Source: Pararge aegeria
Taxonomy: Eukaryota > Arthropoda > Insecta > Lepidoptera > Nymphalidae
Reading direction: 5' to 3'
NCBI RefSeq assembly: GCF_905163445.1
Contig: NC_053197.1
Span: 2,294,001-2,358,000, forward strand
DNA: 64,000 nucleotides
A program made the position numbers and the translations under genes. The notes under the pieces were generated by a model. The model had not been told where the DNA came from. It saw only the letters and a program-made list of their open reading frames with translations, and ran no database searches. Shown here piece after piece: positions 31,992 to 41,833 of this stretch (positions are counted from its first letter, which is position 1; every line of letters begins with the position of its first letter).

Positions 31992-32288
31992 TATTAAAAC
32001 ACATTTAACAAATCGTGGTTACTACACGAATGATGAATTCCTTAACGACAAGGCTGCTTGGAAGCAGGCCACTCCGCTCTCATCTCTCACAAAACAAAAA
32101 CATTCTAAAGATTATTAAACTTTAAAATTATGTTGGAAAAGAGCAATCTGCTGAGTTTCTTGCCGGAATCTGCCTTCCGAACAGGTGGTAGAGTCACTAC
32201 AAACAGACTGACTTGACGTTTCAAAAGTGGCTTACTTGAAATAAGTGAATTATGAATTTGAATTTTTAATTTTGAATTTGAATTTGAT
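31992..32288 (+). mobile_element. LINE-E 3' end with last codons
   Basis: Encodes KTHLTNRGYYTNDEFLND then KAAWKQATPLSSLTKQ and runs to a stop near 32117. The 3' UTR follows with GCCTTCCGAACAGGTGGTAG and a (TTTGAAT)n tail. A 15-bp gap sits where GGCTCTTCTCAGT should be. Confidence 0.9.
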
Positions 32289-32861
32289 CTCCCAATTAGG
32301 CCACATCCACCACTTTGCTAGGGAGGTTGTCATAAACAAACACTTATTTCAAGAAGTCTTAACTTTACGAACGAAGTTACAGCTTGGGTAGGCAGCGCGA
32401 TGCGGTAGGTTCGCCGTTCAGGGTACGTTGTCCAGAGTAGCGAATTTTGTAAGGGAAACTTATCAGTTATACGCGGACAAAGCCGAAGGGAATCATCGGT
32501 TGCTCGGATACCTAAATCCGCGAAACATTCTTAACTTCCTAATGGACACTCCAAATTACAGTTAAGTTGATTCAAGGAGCATTAAAACTCAAGTTTAGTA
32601 GAGAGTGACGACAGTTAGGAACACTTGAAAAGTTGCCAGAGGTTTACGGTATAAGTAATTTTATTATGAGCCATTTTATTGTACGTTAATTGGTACGAAT
32701 AGCTTTTATTTCTGTTGAAAATAAATGCGTCCCAAGAGATTTCTATATATTAATACAGGTTTAATTAACTCTCGATTTATTTATCTTATTCCAGAATGTA
32801 ACTATACCACTAACCCCACTTACCGTATTCTTTTTTTTGTAATCCTTAATCTTTTATCTTA
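32289..32861. other. no gene recognised
   Basis: Moderately GC patch at 32380-32520 (CAGCTTGGGTAGGCAGCGCG; GATGCGGTAGGTTCGCCG) without a second copy in the window. Otherwise nothing. Confidence 0.45.
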
Positions 32862-33197
32862 CTATAATATAGAAAATTATAAATGTGAAAGTGTGGATGT
32901 TTCTTACTCTACTACGCAAAAACGGCTGAACGGATTTGGATGAAATTTAGTACGCATGTAGCATTTAGACAAGAACGCACGGCATTTTATCTCGATTCCT
33001 TAAGTAGTAATTGTTTACGAGCTAATTGGCAGGCAGAGAGCTTTCAAATTTGGTATGCTATGCTATGGAACAGCTATGATCGAATCGATTTGGACCGATC
33101 TCTGAAATAGTTCCCGTCGTAAGAACGAACGTTACGAAGGAAGCTTTAGAAACAATTCTGAAGTCCACGGAGACGAAGTCTTGGGCAGAAGCTAGTA
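32862..33197 (+). mobile_element. family J (Helitron-like), near full length
   Basis: GAAAATTATAAATGTGAAAG, then GCAAAAACGGCTGAACGGAT and TTGGATGAAATTTAGTACGC. After GAGCTTTCAAATTTGGTATG it ends GACGAAGTCTTGGGCAGAAG followed by CTAG and T. The CTAG|T end fits a Helitron 3' terminus, though no strong GC hairpin precedes it. No coding. Confidence 0.65.
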
Positions 33198-33321
33198 TCC
33201 TTTAAATTTATGCATTTCCTGTCGAGTCCTTAACATTTTGTTTTATATAAATAATGAGTTGGAAAAATAACGTTTCATTTTGGGCTAAAGTACACATTGC
33301 TTTAAATCATTACCAACCATT

Positions 33322-33413
33322 ACTGGCCCATTACTGGGGCTCCTGGGCTCCTGTATGAGAAAGGTTTAGGCCACAGTCCACCGTTAGCTAATCCTTAGAG
33401 AACGTTATACATT
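33322..33413 (-). mobile_element. SINE-C scrap, rearranged
   Basis: Complement of the 3' portion: CATTACTGGCCCATTACTGG, TGAGAAAGGTTTAGGCC, ACAGTCCACCGTTAGC and TAGAGAACGTTAT. CTGGGGCTCCTGGGCTCCTG looks locally duplicated. Confidence 0.5.
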
Positions 33414-33678
33414 TATACTCTTTATTGGCATACTGCCAGTTAAAAGAAACAGACAGAAGCAGTATACAATAGTTGGAAAATCCAAAAGTGCACGCCTCAT
33501 AATCTCATGCATTACAATAAAATTGAGATTATTTATAAATAATAATTAAACTACATCTAATTATACCGAGAAAAGTAATAGGCTTATATTCCTAAAAATA
33601 CTGAAGCCTATAAAAAAAAACCAACTCGATTAGTGAAGTATTTCGCTCGTTATCATGACCACAAGATACGGGATCGGC

Positions 33679-33715
33679 ACATACACACACGTACTGGACG
33701 TACGTGTGTGTATGT
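33679..33715. repeat. 16-bp-arm hairpin, CA/TG-rich
   Basis: ACATACACACACGTAC (33679-33694), loop TGGAC, then GTACGTGTGTGTATGT (33700-33715). Perfect 16 of 16 pairing. Confidence 0.95.
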
Positions 33716-33834
33716 TCAGACAGATCTTTTTTAAATATTTTTTAATTAGATTAAAAAATAAAGAGAGATTTAAAAATACCATGAGTGTTAAAAATTGGGT
33801 TTTTTCCCAACATTCGTCTATTTATATTCACTTA

Positions 33835-33995
33835 TAAAAGCTATAAAGAAAAAAAAAAGTGAGGTTTTAAGTTGGAGAATCACTCGGTGTGCGTAAAGTT
33901 ACAGTAAAACCCACCTCAACGCTTCACTTATGAGGCGTGCAAAAGGCGGCTTTATCGCTTAGTAGCGATCTCTGCCATGCAGCCTTAGGATAAGG
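33835..33995 (-). mobile_element. LINE-G 3' portion
   Basis: The plus strand GCAAAAGGCGGCTTTATCGC then TTAGTAGCGATCTCTGCCAT is the complement of the stem-loop and AAAGCCGCC. The stem is ATCGCT (33954-33959) with AGCGAT (33964-33969). The upstream part (33835-33930) is assigned only by position. Confidence 0.6.
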
Positions 33996-34061
33996 AAAAC
34001 ATGAGGGTAACAGACTGCAGGTTATCCATAATTAAAAAATAGCATACTAACACTTGAACGT

Positions 34062-34160
34062 CTACCAATCCGCACTGAAGCAGCGTGGTGGACTACGGCC
34101 TTAATCTGTTCTCATTGTGGGAGGAGACCCGTGCTCTGTAGTGGACCGGTATTGATTTTT
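34062..34160 (+). mobile_element. SINE-C 3' scrap
   Basis: CTACCAATCCGCACTGAAGC, GTGGTGGACTACGGCCTTAA and GGGAGGAGACCCGTGCTCTG. Truncated on both sides. Confidence 0.8.
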
Positions 34161-34206
34161 TCCTCCTATATTTATATAAGTTCCTTATAATATATGAATA
34201 CGTATC

Positions 34207-34317
34207 ATGAAGCTTTGATAGCGCATTGGGAGAAGCTCGACTTCACTTTGGGGGGCGGAGTTCGAATCCCAACACGCACCGAAGTTATATGCGTTTTAAG
34301 TATTTTATTTTTATTTT
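34207..34317 (+). mobile_element. SINE-C 5' part, interrupted
   Basis: GAAGCTTTGATAGCGCATTG head, B box GAGTTCGAATCCC, ATGCGTTTTAAGTATT. The sequence that should follow (AAAATATCACTTGC) is found after the intervening SINE-B, at 34600. Confidence 0.88.
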
Positions 34318-34598
34318 TATAATATATAATAAATAAATAATAAATACATTACGATAATACACACATAGCTATCTAGCCCCAAAGTAAGCGTAGCTTGTGT
34401 TATGGGTACTAAGTTAGCTGATGAATATTTTTTTTTTATGAATGTAATACACATAAAAACTTATAATATACAGATAAACACCCAGATACTGAAAAACATT
34501 CATGTTCACCACACAAACATTTTCCAGTTGTGGGAATCGAACCCACGACCTTGGACTCAGAAAGCAGGGTCGCTGCCCACTGCGCCACTCAGCCGTCT
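34318..34598 (-). mobile_element. SINE-B copy inserted in SINE-C
   Basis: Complement of full-length SINE-B. It runs from the (AAATA)n tail complement, through AGCCCCAAAGTAAGCGTAGC and TTGTGGGAATCGAACCCACG, to TGCCCACTGCGCCACTCAGC. The minus-strand A box TGGCGCAGTGG is intact. Long overlapping ORFs on both strands here are incidental. Confidence 0.93.
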
Positions 34599-34778
34599 TT
34601 AAAATATCAGTTGCTTCTACTATGAAGGAAATATCGTGAGGCAACCTGCTTGCCTAAGAGTTCTACATAATGTTCTCAAAGGTGTGTGGAGTCCACTAAT
34701 CCGCACTGGGCCAGTGTGGTGGACCACGGCCTTAACCCCTTCTCTGTAGGCCCCGGTAATTGGTGGATACGATGATGA
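34599..34778 (+). mobile_element. SINE-C 3' part, interrupted
   Basis: Continues the 34207 copy: TTTAAAATATCAGTTGCTTC, GTGTGTGGAGTCCACTAATC, CGGCCTTAACCCCTTCTC, and a GGATACGATGATGAT tail. A block after CCTTCTC is deleted. Confidence 0.88.
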
Positions 34779-35225
34779 TTACAAAACCTTTGTTCTTTAT
34801 AACTTTAGTATTGGTTACGCACGTAATACACTGACTATTAAAAATTATCATATGTTTCTACATACGTACAGTCACTAACCTGAGGGACTCCAGTTATTGG
34901 AACCAGATATTGGATGTCCCATTACACACTGCGTACATAATAAAACTTATGTGTAAACTTCCAGACGTATATCCACATCAAAATACGCTGGGACACGGAT
35001 CCTACGTATATAAAGCCCTCCTGAGGGAGTTGATCTAAATTGTGAGATGGATAGAACAAACTGATCTACCGAGAATCTATTTTGTCTACAAAGGGTTCTC
35101 TAGAGGTGGGGAGGAACGTGCGATGTATGTGTTTTTGTGGATTTGCGTGGCACTGCGTCGTAATAGTACTTTATATATATTCTCTTTTTCAAATTAACTA
35201 TGAAATAAATGCCTTCAGCACCTCA
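34779..35225. other. no gene recognised
   Basis: Unclassified sequence between two SINE-C copies. No ORF of note. Confidence 0.45.
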
Positions 35226-35385
35226 CCTTCATCATCATGAACCCTTTACATGTTATACTCCTTTCAGTATGAGACGGCCCTCCAAACTGGTGCATTACGG
35301 ATTTGTAGACTCCACACAAATTTGATAACATTACGGAGAACTTACAGATTTTCTCAAGCTGTTCCTTCACCGTTTAAACGGAACA
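35226..35385 (-). mobile_element. SINE-C 3' half, diverged
   Basis: Complement: CATCATCATGAACCC, TACTCCTTTCAGTATGAGA, GTAGACTCCACACAAATTTG, ACGGAGAACTTACAG and GTTCCTTCACCGTTTAA. Confidence 0.7.
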
Positions 35386-35446
35386 GAGTAAGTTTATTAT
35401 GATGTAGCATAGCTTTATATTATGTAGCTGAAGAGGTTGACGATTT

Positions 35447-35788
35447 GTTGACGACCTCCCATTTTTTTTTTTTTTTTTTTAAACGGTGAGCACTGTGAAA
35501 CAGGAGGTCCCGGGTTCGATTCCCGGCAGAGGAAATTTGGGAATTTATAATTTCTGCATTTTCTCTGGTCTACTCTTGTAAGAGGCTGTGGCCGTAAATA
35601 ACCACCCTACCGACAAGGACGTGCCGCTAAGCGATTCAGTGTTCCGGTGCGCGCGCGTATAAACCGATTAGGGGTATGACTTCCATACTCCTTAACAGGT
35701 TAGCCCACTACCATCTAAGACGGCTTCATAACTCACCACCAGGTGAGATTGCAGTCAAGGGCTAACTTGTAGAGGAATAAAAAACTAA
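35447..35788 (+). mobile_element. SINE-A copy, full length with T19 in its head
   Basis: Most complete SINE-A body: tRNA-like head (35449-35528), GAATTTATAATTTCTGCATT, ACCCTACCGACAAGGACGTG, CCGCTAAGCGATTCAG, ACCAGGTGAGATTGCAGTC and tail GTAGAGGAATAAAAA. The B box GGTTCGATTCC (35513-35523) is perfect. A run of 19 T (35462-35480) replaces the A-box region. As pol III stops at short T-runs, this copy should be unable to make its own transcript. Confidence 0.93.
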
Positions 35789-36124
35789 AAGCTGAAGATG
35801 TTGTTGACGGTATCTATCTGAATGCCACTTTGCTAAAACCCCATCAATATAGACCCATCAGTATATAAATAAATGGTTCTAAACAAAGTTGACAACATGT
35901 GTATAGCCTTTAGCTATTAAATAACCCAATGGTTATAAATCCATTCAAATTGCTAGGTAGTTTCCGGATCATTTCAACAAACAAACATATACACACTCAC
36001 ACAACGACTACTGTAAACGTACCGAGCATTAACAAACATAACTACTAGGTTTATTAAATTTTAGCAGATTTAATATACCCCAAAATTGTATACTCAGTGA
36101 AACTAAGATTAGTAGAGCGAAGTC
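35789..36124. other. no gene recognised
   Basis: About 335 bp unclassified AT-rich spacer. Nothing seen. Confidence 0.45.
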
Positions 36125-36245
36125 TGGTGCACATATGAATCTGTTTTGGAAACTTTGATAGCATGATTGAGATTCTCGTGAAATCTTGCGCTATGAATAT
36201 TTCATGCCCTGGTACAATACGAGTGGCCACTTGCAAACTTTATAA
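36125..36245 (+). repeat. family L repeat, copy 2
   Basis: CATATGAATCTGTTTTGGAA, ACTTTGATAGCATGAT, TGAGATTCTCG, ATGAATATTTCATGCCC and TGCAAACTTTATAA align with 19395-19512 in the same orientation. Confidence 0.75.
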
Positions 36246-36330
36246 TTTCCGGAACCGAATTCGTTGGGACTCCACAACAAACAATTGGACGTAACAACGT
36301 CATAATATTTTAAAAACTCGGAATATCCTA

Positions 36331-36757
36331 CTAATATTAGACATGTGAAAGTTTATAATATTATAGATGTTTGTTACTCAATCACGCAAACACGGCAAAA
36401 CGGATTATGATGAAATTTGGCACGCATATAGCCTATGTCATTGAAAAAAAACATAGGCTACCATTTATTCCGATTCCTTAAGTAGTTGCTCAGGCGAAAT
36501 TGAAAATTGTTTACGAGCTAAGCCGCGGACAGACAGCTTTGAAATTTGGTATGCATGTCACCTATGCTGTAAAAAAGGACATGTACTTTCTGTATCGATG
36601 TCTCAAATAATTCCCGTGGTAAGATTAAAAATTGTTATTGAGCGAAGCATTAGACCTTTCAGAATTGAAGTCGTTAGGGCGTTAAAAAAGTGCAAACAAA
36701 CGGATAAACAAACAGATAAACAAAAACTCTTTCGCATTTGTAATATAAATATGTAAG
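36331..36757 (+). mobile_element. family J (Helitron-like), longest copy
   Basis: TACTAATATTAGACATGTGA start, GTTACTCAATCACGCAAACA, GATGAAATTTGGCACGCAT, CCTTAAGTAGTTGCTCAG, GCTTTGAAATTTGGTATGCA, and an ending TTTCGCATTTGTAATATAA. This 3' end differs from the GGGCAGAAGCTAGT type seen in other copies. It may be a different subfamily, or two fused pieces. Confidence 0.6.
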
Positions 36758-36939
36758 GATTGTTGAAGATTTATTTCAAAATTATAATCCTTATTCTTAG
36801 GATATTGGGGGATATTTCACGTAAACTTGAAGAACAGTCACTTAAATACTGCTGTCACTTTACCAGTGGTAGTTTAGCCTCCAGCTACGGTTGTTCTAGT
36901 TTATGCTACCTTATTCAAATAATTATGCTTATCCGCACC

Positions 36940-37045
36940 TTAAAAAAAATCAGTTACATGCTCAGACGCCTATCTCACACAGATGAACGAAGATGCTTCC
37001 CTTCATCACCCTGACAATCAGATTACTACTGACAATGCTCCCTAA
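36940..37045 (-). repeat. family M, left part, interrupted
   Basis: CATCACCCTGACAATCAGAT and CTGACAATGCTCCC are the complement of 52910-52960. Read in this direction the shared frame is TLTIRLLLTMLP here and TIRLLPTMLPIRTHNHP in the other copy. Interrupted after CTCCCTAAA by LINE-E. The 84-codon ORF at 36760-37014 is another frame. Confidence 0.65.
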
Positions 37046-37545
37046 AGTGGATATAAACAGTAAACTTACGAGAAATGGTCACAAATAGACATCTGCATAT
37101 CGTCTGCGAATTCTGCGGTGCAGAAGTCGTTTGTGGGATTGAGTATACGCTTTTATAATATGATTCCTAAGGTAATTTTGGACCTACCAATGCATAAGTT
37201 TAAAGAATGTGTTAAAACACATTTATTACACCGATGTTATTATACAATTGATGAATTTCTTAATGACAAGGTTGCTTAAAATCATCCGTCTCCGCTTTCA
37301 TCTCTCACAAGATAGAAAAATGAATTTTAAAATGTAAAAAGTAAAATGTAATTTGCTGATAATGGAAAAGAGCAACTGCTGAGTTTCTTGCCGGCTTCTT
37401 CTCGGTAGAATCTGCCTTCCGAACCGGTGATGGAGTCACTACACACGGACAGACTTGACATTTCAAAAGTGCTTATTTTAGGACTACTTGAAATAAATGA
37501 ATTTGGAATCTCGAATTTTGAATTTCAATTTTTTGAATTTAGCAC
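37046..37545 (+). mobile_element. LINE-E insertion within family M
   Basis: Starts GTGGATATAAACAGTAAACT and encodes NSKLTRNGHK-type sequence, YRLR..(frameshift)..FVGLSIRFYN and MHKFKECVKTHLLHRCYYT. It stops at GTTGCTTAAAATC, where other copies have Trp-Lys-Gln. The 3' UTR includes CTGCCTTCCGAACCGGTGAT and a (TTTGAAT)n tail. Truncated 5', several frameshifts. Confidence 0.9.
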
Positions 37546-37785
37546 ACAATTAACCTCTGCGCAGCATCTTCAACGGCGAAGACGAGGTTCCCGACTTGGA
37601 CGTCATTCTGGCGTCCGAAACCCTGTCACACCAATCTTCGCCTGAGCCGATATTCAGCCTTACATTAGGCGCCCTAAGGCCGATAATGCCTTCGCTACTT
37701 CGAGCCCTAGGATTCAAAATCTCCCGAGCATAGCCTCATTTCCAGGCTTGCCAACAAGCCTTTACACGCAATAAAAAAAAAGAAG
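37546..37785 (-). repeat. family M, right part
   Basis: Continues M after the LINE-E tail: GCACACAATTAACCTCTGCG, CATCTTCAACGGCGAAGACG, AGGTTCCCGACTTGG. On the plus strand this gives RSIFNGEDEVPDLDVILASE, and then 37 further codons, open to a TAG near 37730. The other copy (52839-52958, opposite strand) gives HSVFTGEDEVPDS. The feature is labelled minus only to match family orientation; the open frame is on the plus strand. It ends in an A-run at 37770. Confidence 0.6.
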
Positions 37786-37916
37786 CTGCTTCCATAGCTG
37801 ATTATTACTAGCATAAAACACCAACTGTAGGACCAAAAAGGGTTTTAGTAAATCTCGGAGTCCTTCTCCGGGAGCCAAGTTATCTTGTCTGCCAGTATCT
37901 ATCATTGTTTTTCAGT

Positions 37917-38072
37917 CGTTACCACATACCGGCAAATACTTGCCACTAAGCGATTTAGCGTTCCGTTACGATGCCGCATAGAAACCAATTACCAAAGGAG
38001 GTATGGGCTTAATATAACTGTAACTGTCTACTAATAGTTTAGTCCGCTACAATCTTAGAATGTAGACTGTAA
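37917..38072 (+). mobile_element. SINE-A copy, diverged
   Basis: CGTTACCACATACCGGCAAA, TTGCCACTAAGCGATTTAGC, GTTCCGTTACGATGCCG, AGTCCGCTACAATCTTAGAA. An insert of about 20 bp sits in the GGTATG block. Confidence 0.8.
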
Positions 38073-38213
38073 AATTGTTGTCAAAGAATGTGTCAATTAT
38101 GTCTAGTAGGTAGAGGACATATATAGTTTGATAATATAAGTATGACGGCGAGGCTTTGCTATCAGGAATCGAATTGAGGGTCATCCACTGAAATGGTTGT
38201 TAGCACGACAAAC

Positions 38214-38440
38214 AATAAATAAAGCCCCAAAGTAAGCGTAGCTTGTGTTATGGGTACTAAGATGACTGATCAATATTTTTATAAATAACATAAATAAATA
38301 CTTATAATATACATATAAACATCCAGACACTGAAAAACATAAATGTTCATCAAACAAATATTTTCCCGCTGTGGCAATCGAACCCACGGCCTTGGACTCA
38401 GAAAGCAGGGTTGCTGCCCACTGCGCCAATCGGCTATCAA
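38214..38440 (-). mobile_element. SINE-B copy
   Basis: The plus strand AATAAAGCCCCAAAGTAAGC to GCTGCCCACTGCGCCAATCG. The B-box complement GGCAATCGAACC is nearly intact. The TATTTA tail is short. The 82-codon minus ORF is incidental. Confidence 0.9.
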
Positions 38441-39071
38441 TTAAGGACAGAGAGGACTATTTTATGTAAATTTTACAAGGTAAAAGCGACGGGTAAAAGC
38501 TAGTTCGCCATAATGCTTTTACAACAATGTAAAAGCTTTATCTGTTCACGCTTTCATGTCGGAGTTGTCATGCAATCAGTCATGGCGACAAAGTGCGGTT
38601 GAAGCCGTGATTCGAAGTTTATCGCCTTTTAGATTTAGGTGAATTGTTAGGTAAGGGACGATAAAACAGAAACGTAAGGTGAGGTGGCGAAGTGCTGTTG
38701 ACATTGCGCCACGTAATTACAGCGTTAATATAAAAATATTTTTTAAATACTGTTGATTCGGTTTTCCTTATTTAGTTGTGATTTTGTTTTAAATTGTTAA
38801 CATCGTTGACAATGTATAATAATAAACATGTTTTTGTAGACTTTTATATAGTTACGTGTGTAAAGAGTTAAACAATGTAGACATGGAAAATTTACTGGTA
38901 TATATTGTATAAAACGTATCTCTATAATGTCGTGGTAGTATTATATTATTTTGCCTACTAACATAGATTTAAATTAGTCTTATGTAGTACAATATTTGAT
39001 ATTACTTGTAATTTCCGTCACGTAGGTATGTGTTGATATACAATAACGTAAATATAAAATAAGCAATACAA
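38441..39071. other. no gene recognised
   Basis: AT-rich, no ORF of note. GGTAAAAGCGACGGGTAAAAG at 38480 contains a short direct repeat (GGTAAAAG). Nothing else. Confidence 0.5.
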
Positions 39072-39205
39072 ATAGATAGATAGATAGATAAATTCTTTAT
39101 TGCACACAATTAAGGGGTAAACAAAATAAATATTGGAAACAGTAACACAACAAAAATAAAAATGTCTTATCCCTTTAAGCGATATACTCCAGGCAACCCT
39201 TAATT
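39072..39205 (-). mobile_element. LINE 3' end with (GATA)n tail
   Basis: TAGATAGATAGATAGATAAA then TTCTTTATTGCACACAATTA on the plus strand. Its complement ends TGTGCAATAAAGAATTTATC and (TATC)n, with an AATAAA signal just before a simple-sequence tail. Seen once in this window, so the 5' extent is uncertain. Confidence 0.6.
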
Positions 39206-40390
39206 AAAGAAGAAAATAAATTATTATGGAAACGGGATAGTGCAATTCCTTCTTACTTCCAGTTTTCCTACTACATAAACACTTTTTGCATACAACTATT
39301 TTGGCCCAGGTATCCTTGCAAAAAAGACGACCGGCATAAGAATATTTATTAAAAATATACTTTGTGGTAAAATTCAGCGTTTTAAATTTTATTTTTTGTT
39401 TAAATTTTGGCCAGTCTGAGAATTCATACTAGGCATTAATAGAAAATAATCTTCCATTTACCATAATGTAGGCTATCAGCCTGGTCCATCAATTATTACA
39501 TTTAAAAAAAACATTGCAGGTTTACTTGTCATAGCTATACTACGGAAGCCTTTTGAAATTGTATTTCAAACAAGTTGTTGAAGAAAACTCGTCAAAAGCG
39601 AGATGATAAATTTGTATCCCGGATCTTCTTTGATTTATTAGGGTCGACGTTTTTTGACCTTGTTTGTTTATTGGATGAGCAATCAATGCTTGTAAACAAT
39701 CGGATAATAAGATTGATTAATGTCGGAGTTGACGTTTCGAGGATTTGTCTCACTTTCATTTGAAATGAATTGTTCTTGATGAATGGCAAGCAATTCGTTT
39801 GTCGTGAAGACTGGATGAAATTGAATGATAAAGGCTTTTACAGTTATTGGACATTTTCAAATTAATTTAAATTATGTAGTGTATTGATTTAAAAACGCGA
39901 GGATAATTGACGTCAGACATGCGGTCAGTTATAAAAATATGTGCCACAACCAATTGAGTGCAAAACCTGACACCTACTACGACAAATTATGTAATTACAA
40001 ATGAAAACTGTTAAATAAGAAATTAACAGTGCTATGACGTAGTAAAGAGGAAGACTTGAGAATCACCCAATGCTGCCAATGTATAACAAAGAACCTATGA
40101 AAAAAAACTGAACTGAACTGAGAGAGGAAATGTATTAAAAATTTCCTATGTTATATGTTAAGGGTTTCCTCCATTAATAACATTTCCTTCCATTTCATTC
40201 TCTCAACTGGTAAAACGTCACTTAACACATCTGCTTATGGTAGTTTATGACTGATCGCAGATAAACCGAGGAAAAATGGAAAACACATAAACAACAAGTC
40301 TGTCTTCAAGTTTGAAGAAGATATATTGTGCCAACCCAACTAAATGTTGGGGGGGAAAAGGGAAGGAGGACAAAAGTTTAGCGTATTGTT
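39206..40390. other. no gene recognised
   Basis: ORFs at 39575-39763 (+) and 39592-39789 (-) overlap on opposite strands and have no motif I recognise. Otherwise AT-rich with nothing seen. Confidence 0.5.
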
Positions 40391-40466
40391 CTATGATGGT
40401 GCCTTTTACAACATAATGAAATGTTAATCTATGATGGTGCCTTTTACAACATAATGAAATGTTAAT
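40391..40466. repeat. exact 38-bp tandem duplication
   Basis: Two identical adjacent copies (40391-40428 and 40429-40466), each starting CTATGATGGTGCC and ending GAAATGTTAAT. No mismatch between copies, so it is recent. Flanks are unrelated. Confidence 0.95.
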
Positions 40467-40789
40467 CTTAAAAATCTTCAATTAGTAGACCAGACAGAAT
40501 AAACTTGAGTGTGGTAATTAAAAAACCAATGACATTTCACAGAATAATATGATTCATTTGATCAATTTACTATTTTAAGAGAAAAGCCTCTGAAAGGATA
40601 TGCAGTTTCGGAAAATTCCATCGAGTAGGAAATCTCTATCACAAAACCATACGTCCTTAATTGATCTTGGCACTCGTACGAATAGAATCCCGAATGTTTT
40701 ACATTAATACTTTTAATAAAACTGTAACAGGTTAATTTCTGTGCAAAATTTTGTTTTGGAGAGCACTCTTATACTGATAAAGAACCCAA

Positions 40790-41040
40790 AACTGTAAATT
40801 GTCATTTCAGGCACAAATGTCTGTTTTTCTGAATGCGTGTCTGTCTGTATCATGGCATAACGCTGTAACTACTGAATGAATTCAAATGAAACTTTGCAAG
40901 ATTTTAGTTCATAGTACGAGTTAGGACACACAGGATACTTTTTATCCCGAATTTCCGAGCATTAAAAGTAATCTTCTTTTACAGGAGAGATAAACTACCG
41001 CCCGCGGTTGTGTTTGCTTGTTACCTGGGTGTAATTACTT
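40790..41040 (+). mobile_element. J-like fragment, old
   Basis: GTGTCTGTCTGTATCATGGC, TGAATTCAAATGAAACTTTG and CCGCCCGCGGTTGTG resemble the ordered phrases of J-type elements (TGTCTG runs, GATGAAATTTG, CCCGCG). No boundary is defined. Confidence 0.4.
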
Positions 41041-41089
41041 ACTTTTACCTTATTAAGTACTAAACACTAGATACTGCCAGTGACCTCGT

Positions 41090-41425
41090 TCGCGTTCTTA
41101 TCGTTTTTTTATAAACCCCCTGGGAACTGTAAGCTTATTCGGCTAGTATTCTGACTTTTTGTACGGGATTCCAGCTATCTTTATGCAAAATTTCTCTACG
41201 ATCGGTGTACCTGTCAAGCCTTGTAAAGTAAAATACCTAGGAAAAGATTCCCTGTTAATTTTCTAAGATGAAAAGTATTCGATGTCCAGCTCGAAGATTT
41301 TAAATACATAAATGTCAAATTTCATCAAGATTTTGAAAGTTTTGAGCTGTACTCGTAGATAGCGCAATAAATCAATGAACACACTTTCGCATTTATTAAT
41401 AATGATAATAGTGATATTAAAACCG
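41090..41425 (-). mobile_element. J-like fragment, old, reverse
   Basis: Reverse-order landmarks: TAAACCCCCTGGGAACTG, AAATTTCATCAAGATTTTG and ACACACTTTCGCATTTATTA. The last is the complement of the usual start region. Low identity. Confidence 0.4.
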
Positions 41426-41833
41426 GATATCAAATCACGCAAATGCACGATTCGTTCCGTCGTATAGTCGATTCCTAGATATTCTTAAATAATCTATCCA
41501 AATAGTCAGAAAGTGACTATAAACTACACTGTACACTTAAACGTTTACATTGGTCTAGTGCTGAGAATGTTCGTATATGGATCACGAAGTCTCGTTCGAA
41601 AAATAGGCTTAGAGATTTTTTTGTGATGCTATTAAAGTAAACATTTGCAGCTACATCATGAAACCACTGATAAAACATTTTGTTTTTATACTTTCTACTT
41701 ACCTATCCATAAGTCGAAATAGTTTTAGCATCTTAACATATTACTACGCTATTATAATATAAGAGAGCCGATCCCAACATCCGATTGCCGATCTCAACAA
41801 ACTGTTCTACAGTTTGACGTTATTTTTCAAAGA

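Noticed and set aside
34402..34644. Long ORFs on both strands
   Set aside because: They lie wholly within a SINE-B copy and its junction with SINE-C; incidental reading frames.
39575..39789. Paired ORFs on both strands
   Set aside because: No domain and no evidence of constraint; composition like the flanks.
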